This document shows positions 1 to 5,407 of a stretch of DNA of 11,811 bases, one piece after another (the first letter of the stretch is position 1; every line of letters starts with the position of its first letter). A program made the position numbers and the translations under genes. The notes under the pieces are model-generated. The model was not told the DNA's origin and ran no database searches. It saw only the letters and a program-made list of their open reading frames with translations. The stretch covers positions 1 through 11,811 of the forward strand of contig JBILNK010000136.1 in assembly GCA_044375105.1 (NCBI GenBank), given 5' to 3'. Source of the DNA: JBIKLM01 sp044375105. GTDB lineage: Bacteria; Planctomycetota; UBA1135; GCA-002686595.

Positions 1-486
1 GGCGTAAACCCGGCAGTCCGCCGCGACCTCGGCCTCCGCCAGGCGCCGCAGCAGGTCGTCCGCATAGGTCCAAGCCCCCTCGGCATCGGTGCCCGCCAGC
101 AGCACCGCCAGCCGCGAGCTGTCCAGGCGCCCGACCGCGTCGCCGCCGCGCAGGCGGGCCTGCAGGACCTCCGCGAGGCGTCTGCGCTGCTCGTCGTCGT
201 CGCGCGGTTCGATCACCACCAGCGAGAAGGTGCGTGCGTGCCGATCGGCCAGGGCTTTCTCGCGCAGGAACAGCCGCTCGAACTCGCTGGCGGTCAGGAG
301 TCCAGGCAGGTCCAGTTCCGGGCGGGACCCGATCAGGAAGCGCAACCAGCGGGGTTGGCGGGGCTTGGGCATGGGACCAGGGACCGGATCCGAACCGACC
401 GGAGCCGCGTCAGGGGCTAGCCGGATGCTTTCGGCCGGCAACGGGTCCCTTCCGCGGAACGAACTGATCTGCTCCTGGAGAGACAT
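1..486 (-). CDS. Degenerate GGDEF-like domain protein, N-terminal part (partial; possible sugar transferase)
   Basis: An open minus-strand frame runs from ATG at 486 to the left edge without a stop, giving 162 residues. Residues 1-60 are a Pro/Ala-rich, probably disordered leader. From about residue 64 a regular alpha/beta pattern begins: a helix (EFERLFLREKALADRHAR), a hydrophobic strand (FSLVVIE), then GDAVGRLDSSRLAVLLAGTD and a helix (AEGAWTYADDLLRRL). This matches the start of a diguanylate-cyclase-like fold, where the strand segment and the RLD..RLAVLL..T block are typical. The GGDEF signature itself would fall near GGDAVGR and is not intact, so cyclase activity is unlikely. From memory, such degenerate domains occur at the N-terminus of bacterial polyprenyl-phosphate sugar transferases in Planctomycetota; the part that would prove this is outside the window. 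The start at 486 is chosen because it is the first ATG below the -10 box at 537-542; no good ribosome binding site is visible. Confidence 0.7.
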   Translation of the reverse strand, partial: MSLQEQISSFRGRDPLPAESIRLAPDAAPVGSDPVPGPMPKPRQPRWLRFLIGSRPELDLPGLLTASEFERLFLREKALADRHARTFSLVVIEPRDDDEQRRRLAEVLQARLRGGDAVGRLDSSRLAVLLAGTDAEGAWTYADDLLRRLAEAEVAADCRVYA

Positions 487-536
487 TAGAGAGGTGCGAT
501 CGGACGGCAAACCCTCCCTTTTCGGTTTTCTCTCCG

Positions 537-542
537 ATTATA
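537..542 (-). promoter_or_regulatory. Candidate -10 box (TATAAT) for the minus-strand gene at 486
   Basis: The minus strand reads a perfect TATAAT hexamer here, inside an AT-rich island (about 516-548) that stands out in a GC-rich region. It lies about 50 bases upstream of the ATG at 486, a reasonable distance for a promoter. No convincing -35 hexamer is present: AAGACA, 19 bases upstream, matches the consensus TTGACA at only four positions. The island lies between divergent genes, so it might also serve the plus-strand operon, but I see no clear plus-strand hexamers. Confidence 0.4.
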
Positions 543-609
543 TGTAACCGGTCTGAGCGCGTGTCTTCCTCCGCGACCCTCGGGCGGTCTGGGCAAACCT
601 GCATCGGAC

Positions 610-624
610 GGCCCCAGCGGGGCC
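610..624. other. Short GC hairpin in the divergent intergenic region
   Basis: GGCCCC (610-615) and GGGGCC (619-624) are exact inverted complements separated by AGC. The hairpin lies in the leader between the divergent genes at 486 and 707. In such GC-rich DNA a 6-bp stem can arise by chance. No T-run follows, so it is not called a terminator. Confidence 0.2.
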
Positions 625-706
625 TCCGAGGGGGGGCCAGCCTGATCCCTGCCCCCTTCGGCCCGGGGCGGCTATCGTTGCCGCCGTCCCCCGCCCCCCG
701 CCCCGC

Positions 707-1894
707 TTGAGCCCCCTAGCCCGCCCCGATCCGAGCTCCGCCCCCGCGCCCTCGTGCCCGAGCCTCGGGATCGGCCTGATCGGCCAGAAGTTCATGGGCC
801 GAGCCCATTCGAACGCCTTCCAGCAGGCTCTACGCTTCTGCAACCCGCCGCTGGCCCCCCGGCTCGCGCGCATCGCCGGCCAGGACCGCGCCGAACTCGA
901 GCGCTTTGCCGCCACCTGGGGCTGGGGCCAGATCACCACGGACTGGCGCGAGCTGGTCGCCGACCCTGCCGTGGAGCTGGTCGACGTGGCCACCCCCAAC
1001 CACCTGCACCGCGAGCCGGCCGTGGCGGCCCTGGCGGCCGGCAAGCACGTCTTGTGTGAAAAGCCCCTGGCCGGCACCCTCGCGGACGCCCGCGCCATGC
1101 GCGACGCGGCCGCGACGGCCCGCGGCCGCGCCTTCGTCTGGTTCAACTACCGGCGCTGCCCCGCCGTCGCCACCGCCTGGAAGCTCGTGCGCGAAGGGCG
1201 CCTCGGACGCATCTACCACGCCCGCGCCAGCTATCTGCAGAGCTGGGGCGGGCCCGACACGCCCCTGTCCTGGCGTTTCGAGCGCCACAAGGCCGGCAGC
1301 GGCGCCCACGGCGACCTGAACGCGCACCTGATCGATCTGGTGCGCTTCCTGCTGGGCGAAGAGCTGACCCACGTGCACGGCGCCGTGCAGCGCACCTTCA
1401 TCGAGCAGCGCGCCGACCTGACCGGGCGCCCGGCCAAGAGCGACGTGGACGACGCGCTGCTGTTCCTGGCCTCGAGCCAGGGCGGCACCCTGTGCTCGTT
1501 CGAGTCCTCGCGCCTGGCGGCGCCCCACCAGAACGCCAACTCGATCGAGCTGAACGGCGAGCGCGGCTCGCTGCGCTTCGAATTCGAGGACATGAACGTG
1601 CTGCGCTTCGCCGACCTCTCCGACGGCCCGCGCGAAGGCGGCTGGCGTCGCATCATGTGCACCCATGCCGGCAGCCACCCCTACGCCGAGCACTGGTGGC
1701 CGGACGCGCACCTGATCGGCTACGAGCACACCTTCACCAACCAGGTCGCCGACGTCCTCGGCGCCCTGGCCGGCCGCGAGCCCGCGGTGCCCCTGCCGAC
1801 CTTCGCGGACGCCTTCGAGGTCCAGCGCATCCTGCACGCGGCCGTGCTGGCCGCCGAATCCGGCCACAGCGTGCCCCTGGCCGAGGTGCGCTGA
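707..1894 (+). CDS. Gfo/Idh/MocA family NAD(P)-dependent sugar dehydrogenase (levoglucosan-dehydrogenase-like)
   Basis: This is a cytosolic oxidoreductase of 395 residues, a normal length for the family. The N-terminal Rossmann fold has its dinucleotide loop at residues 21-31 (GIGLIGQKFMG), followed by the family block ATPNHLH and the catalytic CEKPLAG with Lys119. The C-terminal substrate domain carries AGSGAHGDLNAH with Asp203 and His207, the usual D-x3-H active-site pair. The FMGRAHSNAF start, FNYRR, YLQSWGG.DTPLSWRF and the late HPYAEHWWPDAH.IGYEHTF resemble, from memory, levoglucosan 3-dehydrogenases and related uncharacterised members; oxidation at C3 of a glycoside is the best guess, but inositol or other polyols are possible. 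The frame opens at TTG 707; there is no ATG before codon 30 (794), which is inside the Rossmann loop, so a non-ATG start is required and its exact position is uncertain. No Shine-Dalgarno sequence is seen. It is the first gene of a plus-strand cluster. Confidence 0.9.
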   Translation: MSPLARPDPSSAPAPSCPSLGIGLIGQKFMGRAHSNAFQQALRFCNPPLAPRLARIAGQDRAELERFAATWGWGQITTDWRELVADPAVELVDVATPNHLHREPAVAALAAGKHVLCEKPLAGTLADARAMRDAAATARGRAFVWFNYRRCPAVATAWKLVREGRLGRIYHARASYLQSWGGPDTPLSWRFERHKAGSGAHGDLNAHLIDLVRFLLGEELTHVHGAVQRTFIEQRADLTGRPAKSDVDDALLFLASSQGGTLCSFESSRLAAPHQNANSIELNGERGSLRFEFEDMNVLRFADLSDGPREGGWRRIMCTHAGSHPYAEHWWPDAHLIGYEHTFTNQVADVLGALAGREPAVPLPTFADAFEVQRILHAAVLAAESGHSVPLAEVR

Positions 1895-1945
1895 ACCCCG
1901 CGGCCCTCCCGCGCCTCCATCGGAACCGCCTTCCCGCCCCGCTCC

Positions 1946-2989
1946 ATGCCCCGCCCCGTCTGCTTGTTCACCGGCCAGTGGGCCGATCTGTCCCTGGAGT
2001 CCCTGGCCAAGAAGGCCAAAGACTTCGGCTACGACGGCCTCGAATTGGCCTGCTGGGGCGATCACTTCGACGTGCACCAGGCCGCCGTCGATCCCAGCTA
2101 CGTGGCCGAACGCTGGCGCTTGCTGCAGGACCACGGCCTGTCCTGCTACGCGATCTCGACCCACCTGGTGGGCCAGGCGGTCTGCGATCCGATCGACCAG
2201 CGCCACCGCGCGATCCTGCCCGCGGCCGTGTGGGGTGACGGCGATCCGGAGGGCGTGCGCCAGCGCGCCGCCAAGGAGCTGATCATCACGGCGCGCGCGG
2301 CGCGGCGCTTTTTCGACGCCGCCCCGGCCCCGGTCTCCGCGGCCTTGGCCGAGCGCGGCCGCGCGGTGGTCAACGGCTTCACCGGCTCCTCGATCTGGCA
2401 CCTGCTGTATTCGTTCCCGCCCGTGCCGCCGGCCTTGATCGACGCGGGCTACGCCGACTTTGCGCGGCGTTTCGGGCCGATCCTGGACTCCTTCGCCGAG
2501 CAGCGCGTGGGCTTCGCCCTCGAGGTGCACCCCACCGAGATCGCCTTCGACCTCCACAGCACCCGCCGGGCCCTCGAAGCCGTCCGCCACCATGCGGCCT
2601 TCGGGATCAACTTCGATCCCTCGCACTTCGGCTATCAAAACGTCGATTATCTGGCCTTCGTGCACGAATTCGGTGCGCGGATCTTCAACTGCCACGTCAA
2701 GGACGTGTGGTGGAGCGAGCGCCCCACGCCGATCGGCACCTTCGGCGGGCACAGCGAGTTCGGGCGCCCCGGGCGCGCCTGGGACTTCCGCTCCCCGGGC
2801 CGCGGCCGGATCGATTTCGAGGGCCTGATCCGCGCGCTCAACCAGGTCGGCTATCGCGGGCCCCTGACGGTCGAATGGGAGGATCCCGCCATGGACCGCG
2901 AGGCCGGCGCTCGCGAAGCGGCCCAGTTCGTGCGCCGCCTCGACTTCGCCCCCTCGAAAGCCGCTTTCGACGCGGCCTTTGCGCGCTGA
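1946..2989 (+). CDS. Sugar phosphate isomerase/epimerase family protein (xylose-isomerase-like TIM barrel)
   Basis: A 347-residue TIM-barrel enzyme of the AP-endonuclease-2/xylose-isomerase-like superfamily. It starts with ATG 51 bases after the dehydrogenase stop and is probably co-transcribed. The divalent-metal ligands are recognisable in order: Glu193 (ALEVHPTE), Asp224 (NFDPSH), His250 (NCHVKDVWW) with His227 nearby, and Glu310 (TVEWEDPAMD). Strand 1 holds LFTGQWADL, followed by YDGLELACWGDHF. These blocks define a family often found beside Gfo/Idh/MocA dehydrogenases. Characterised relatives isomerise or epimerise ketoses; others cleave or hydrate 3-keto-glycosides by beta-elimination, which would fit this neighbourhood. 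Residues about 121-139 (Phe/Ala/Pro/Glu-rich, before VVNGFTGSS) seem longer than in relatives I remember. The substrate cannot be read from sequence. The stop codon lies in the left arm of the inverted repeat at 2985-3047. Confidence 0.9.
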   Translation: MPRPVCLFTGQWADLSLESLAKKAKDFGYDGLELACWGDHFDVHQAAVDPSYVAERWRLLQDHGLSCYAISTHLVGQAVCDPIDQRHRAILPAAVWGDGDPEGVRQRAAKELIITARAARRFFDAAPAPVSAALAERGRAVVNGFTGSSIWHLLYSFPPVPPALIDAGYADFARRFGPILDSFAEQRVGFALEVHPTEIAFDLHSTRRALEAVRHHAAFGINFDPSHFGYQNVDYLAFVHEFGARIFNCHVKDVWWSERPTPIGTFGGHSEFGRPGRAWDFRSPGRGRIDFEGLIRALNQVGYRGPLTVEWEDPAMDREAGAREAAQFVRRLDFAPSKAAFDAAFAR

Positions 2990-3047
2990 CAGGCTGAGAA
3001 AAAAATCGACTCGGGTGGTACCAGAGCAGATATACCAGCCTGTCAGC
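2985..3047. promoter_or_regulatory. Perfect 12-bp inverted repeat enclosing a TGGTACCA palindrome; candidate operator or RNA hairpin
   Basis: GCTGACAGGCTG (2985-2996) and CAGCCTGTCAGC (3036-3047) are exact inverted complements with a 39-base spacer. The left arm contains the TGA stop of the isomerase-like gene. The spacer is AT-richer than its surroundings: seven A residues (2999-3005), the palindrome TGGTACCA (3016-3023), and TACCAG repeated directly at 3019 and 3033. A weak promoter can be drawn, TCGACT (3006-3011) with TATACC (3031-3036) 19 bases later, which would place TGGTACCA between the hexamers as in a repressor site for the downstream permease. A folded 3' end protecting or ending the two-gene transcript is the main alternative. 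Symmetry is seen directly; function is inferred. Confidence 0.5.
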
Positions 3048-3337
3048 ATGCCTTTGGGCCGCCATCCGGCGGCGCTGGCCGTCCTTCCGCGACCGGGCTC
3101 CGGCGTGGATCGGCGCCGCGCGCGCCAGCTCCCCCGAAAACCTCTGAGAGCGGCGCGCCCGGCTCCGGTCCGCGATCCGCGCGCCCGGCGCCCATCGGAC
3201 GCCGGCCCTTCCGCCCGCCGGCGCGGCGGCCCCGTTCCGCTCTCCTCGCTGCGCCCGATGGCTCCCGCGCCCCGCGCGGAGCCCGACCCTTCCGCTTCCC
3301 CCCCCGCAATTCCCCGCGCCCCGCGCTCCCCGACTCG
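3048..3337. other. Intergenic GC-rich stretch, no gene seen
   Basis: About 290 bases between the inverted repeat and the permease start. It is very C/G-rich. Open frames on both strands translate to Arg/Pro/Ala-rich, low-complexity peptides without recognisable folds, as expected from GC-rich non-coding DNA. If transcription of the permease starts near 3045 this would be an unusually long leader. I see no known riboswitch motif, but I cannot fold it here. Confidence 0.5.
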
Positions 3338-4630
3338 ATGACCTCTCCCCGCGCGCCCCTCGGACGGCTCTCGCTGATGATGTTCCTCGAGTACGCCGTG
3401 TGGGGCGCTTGGCTGCCGGTGGCAGCGCGCTTCCTGAGCGCCCCGGCCGAAGCGGGCGGCCTGGGCTTCAGCCCGGGCCAGATCGGCATGATCCTGGGCG
3501 TGGCGGCCTCCGCCGGAGCGATCCTGGCGCCCTTCATCGCCGGGCAGCTGGCCGATCGCTTGATGAACGCCGAGCGCGCCCTGGCCGGGTTGCTGCTGCT
3601 CGGCGGCGCGGTCAACTGGACCCTGGCCAGCCAGAGCAGCTACTCCGCTTGGCTCTGGCTCTCGATCCTCTACAGCGTGCTGTTCATGCCCACGCTGGCG
3701 CTGACCAACTCGGTGGCCTTCGCCCACGTGGGCGATGCGGGCCGCGACTTCCCGCGGGTGCGCGTGTGGGGCACGATCGGCTGGATCGCCGCCTCCTGGG
3801 CTTTCCCCATGATCTATCTGCAGCGGGACCTGGCCCTGCAGGCCATGCCGCCTTTCCTGAGCGGCACCGAGGTCGAGGATGCCACCGCGCGTCTGGTCGA
3901 AGCCCTGCGTTTCTCGGGCCTCCTGTCGGTGCTGCTCGGGCTGTACTGCTTCAGCCTGCCGGCCACGCCGCCGCGCCGCGGCGCCGCCGAATCCCTGGCC
4001 TTCGCCAAGGCCTTCTCCCAGTTCCTGCGCCCGCCGCTGACCTGGCTCCTGCTGGCCGGACTGGCCGTCGCCTCGATCCACCAGGTCTATTTCCTCCAAG
4101 CCGGACCCTACCTGTCTTTCATCGGCCTCAAGGATAGCGAGATCGGACCGGCGATGACCGTGGGGCAATTCAGCGAGATCGCGATCATCGCCGGACTCGG
4201 CCTGCTGCTGGCGCGGCTGCCCTTCCGGATCGTGCTCAGCTTCGGCGCCCTGGCTTATTTCCTGCGTTATTGGATCTGGAGCCATCCGGACTGGCCCGTT
4301 TCGGTGCTGGTCGGCAGCCAGGTGTTGCACGGCGTTTGCTACGCCTGCTTCTTCGCCACGGCCTACATCTACGTGGACCGTTCGGTGCCCAAGGACGTGC
4401 GCCATTCGGCCCAGACCGTCTTCGGCATCGTGATGCTGGGCGGCGGCCCCGTGATCGGGGGTCAGCTTTCCGGCTACCTGGCCAACCGTTTCGCCGAGCC
4501 CGACGTCCCCGGCGCCGAATTCGCGCCGCTCTGGAGCACGCTCTCCTACGTCGGCCTGGCGATCTACTTCCTGCTCCTGGCCTTCTTCCGCGACGCGGCC
4601 CCTCGCAGCGAAACGAATCCGGCCGCTTGA
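3338..4630 (+). CDS. MFS permease, nucleoside:H+ symporter-like (NHS/NupG-type) family
   Basis: A 430-residue inner-membrane transporter with about 12 hydrophobic segments, the normal size for the major facilitator superfamily. The N-terminus (LSLMMFLEYAVWGAWLPV) and the following GFSPGQIGMILGV, then APFIAGQLADR (the MFS loop 2-3 motif position) and FPRVRVWGTIGWIAASW, are typical of the nucleoside:H+ symporter group, to which E. coli NupG and XapB belong. In Bacteroidota, Verrucomicrobiota and Planctomycetota such proteins usually sit in carbohydrate clusters and are thought to carry sugars or glycosides, so the annotation 'nucleoside' should not be taken literally. It follows the dehydrogenase and TIM-barrel genes on the same strand after a 348-base gap, and most likely imports their substrate. 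ATG 3338 is the first in-frame methionine, and places the first helix 13 residues in; Met14 is an alternative. No Shine-Dalgarno sequence is evident. Confidence 0.88.
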   Translation: MTSPRAPLGRLSLMMFLEYAVWGAWLPVAARFLSAPAEAGGLGFSPGQIGMILGVAASAGAILAPFIAGQLADRLMNAERALAGLLLLGGAVNWTLASQSSYSAWLWLSILYSVLFMPTLALTNSVAFAHVGDAGRDFPRVRVWGTIGWIAASWAFPMIYLQRDLALQAMPPFLSGTEVEDATARLVEALRFSGLLSVLLGLYCFSLPATPPRRGAAESLAFAKAFSQFLRPPLTWLLLAGLAVASIHQVYFLQAGPYLSFIGLKDSEIGPAMTVGQFSEIAIIAGLGLLLARLPFRIVLSFGALAYFLRYWIWSHPDWPVSVLVGSQVLHGVCYACFFATAYIYVDRSVPKDVRHSAQTVFGIVMLGGGPVIGGQLSGYLANRFAEPDVPGAEFAPLWSTLSYVGLAIYFLLLAFFRDAAPRSETNPAA

Positions 4631-4746
4631 CCCCGCTGGCCTGGGCCCGCGCCTGGTCCGGCCTCGGACCCCCCCACGTATGGGGTGACCCTGCCCGGGT
4701 TGGTCTGACAGCCCAATCAGCCCCCGGTGGGCAAGGATGCCCTGCA

Positions 4747-5061
4747 TTGCACCTTGCCGAGCGCCGCAGCTCGACCCCCGAACAGAAGGCTGACGCCGTC
4801 CGGCTGGTCCGGCGGATTGGCAGCGTGTTCGAGGTGGCGAAGCATCAGGACCTGACCGAGACCGCGCTGCGGGAGTGGGGCAGGCAAGCGACCAAGGGAA
4901 CGGGGCCCGCTACGGCGCCAGCCCTGAACGCAGCCGAGCACAAGGAGATCGGGCAGATCCGCCGGGACGAGCAGCGCCTCGAGACGCCTTCCCGGCAACT
5001 ACAGAGCCACAGCCCAGGTGTCTGGCATGCCCAGCAGGGTCACAATCCCGCGGCAGCGTAG
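4747..5061 (+). pseudogene. IS3-family transposase OrfA remnant
   Basis: The frame entered at TTG 4747 gives 104 residues that follow the IS3 OrfA plan. The helix-turn-helix comes first, RRSSTPEQKADAVRLVRR, then VFEVAKHQDLTETALREWGRQ, matching the usual TPEFKAEAVRLV ... VA..LGLS..TL..W pattern of HTH_Tnp_1. Then follow a linker and ALNAAEHKEIGQIRRDEQRLE, matching the coiled-coil tail (LT.AEREEL.RLRRE.RRL). After about residue 85 the similarity to the ERDILKKA block is lost, and the frame ends in unrelated residues. There is no ATG start and the element is otherwise broken, so I regard it as non-functional, although the OrfA-length frame itself is uninterrupted. Confidence 0.65.
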
Positions 5062-5180
5062 GACGCGAAGCGCTCGTGGGGACCTGTCGCTGCGCATACC
5101 ACCAGGTCATGTGCGGTCAAGCATCCCAGGGCAGCGCAGTGGTGAGTGCTACCGATGGCGGCCCAAGACCTCTGATGACC
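5062..5180 (+). pseudogene. Possible frameshifted scraps of IS3 OrfB N-terminus
   Basis: Short pieces in different frames recall the start of an IS3 OrfB: VMC at about 5108-5116, where the family has V.VMCRVL, and SGECYRWRPKTSDDR at about 5138-5182, where the family has SGYYAWR.RP.S.R. They occur in the expected order downstream of orfA but in different frames. Matches are few and could be chance; no catalytic DDE residues are present. Confidence 0.25.
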
Positions 5181-5214
5181 GGACTCCTTTGAATTCTGCA
5201 GGTTGGGTTGGCCC

Positions 5215-5231
5215 AGCTCGGCTGCCGAGCT
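5215..5231. repeat. 17-bp near-perfect palindrome
   Basis: AGCTCGGC (5215-5222) and GCCGAGCT (5224-5231) are exact inverted complements around a single T. The site lies in the 222 bases between the IS relic and the glycosyltransferase. It could be a protein-binding site or a small hairpin (6-bp stem, 5-base loop). No T-run follows on either strand. Confidence 0.3.
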
Positions 5232-5351
5232 TCCAAAGCCACCCGCTCGCGGCCTGGGCCCAGGAAAGAACTTCCGAGCTGGCCGCTGGTTTCATGGCCT
5301 CGGATTGGGTTCAGTCCGGGTCCTTCCTAGGGTTCTTTGGCGAAGCACAGG

Positions 5352-5372
5352 AAAAAACCCAGTGACCTGGGT
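5352..5372 (-). terminator. Intrinsic-terminator-like hairpin on the minus strand
   Basis: ACCCAG (5357-5362) pairs with CTGGGT (5367-5372) across the loop TGAC. On the minus strand the stem is followed by a run of six T residues (5357 down to 5352), the layout of a short rho-independent terminator. There is no minus-strand gene nearby for it to serve. It sits just upstream of the glycosyltransferase and could block antisense transcription or be a leftover of inserted DNA. The stem is short. Confidence 0.35.
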
Positions 5373-5407
5373 CGGTTGGCTCCCCCCTTGCCGATAGGGG
5401 CGTGATC

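Larger units (their letters stand above)
4681..5180 (+). mobile_element. Decayed IS3-family insertion sequence (relic)
   Basis: Between the permease and the glycosyltransferase lies the remnant of an IS3-type element. The left boundary is tentatively put at 4681, where a TGGGGTGACCCTGCCCGGG stretch resembles IS3 terminal ends (TG followed by a C-rich stretch and TCTGACAG) and the transposase reading begins about 65 bases later, the usual distance. It holds a recognisable orfA relic (4747-5061) and possible scraps of orfB up to about 5180. Intact IS3 elements are about 1.2-1.5 kb, so most of orfB is missing. No matching right end or target duplication could be identified; both boundaries are approximate. 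Confidence 0.5.

Noticed and set aside
3048..3341. A 97-codon plus-strand frame ending in an ATGA overlap with the permease start
   Set aside because: The overlap is suggestive of coupling, but the product is Arg/Pro/Ala-rich low complexity without ribosome binding site or fold, typical of GC-rich non-coding DNA.
830..4747. A 1305-codon minus-strand open frame opposite the dehydrogenase, TIM-barrel and permease genes
   Set aside because: Its translation is Gly/Arg/Gln/Ala-rich low complexity with no domain, and it lies antisense to three genes with intact motifs. Long antisense frames are expected in high-GC coding DNA.
4685..5043. GTGACCCTGC at 4685-4694 and its exact inverted complement at 5034-5043, as terminal repeats of a small internally deleted element
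   Set aside because: The match is only 10 bp, flanking bases agree poorly, and possible orfB scraps continue past 5043, which would put the right end outside the element.
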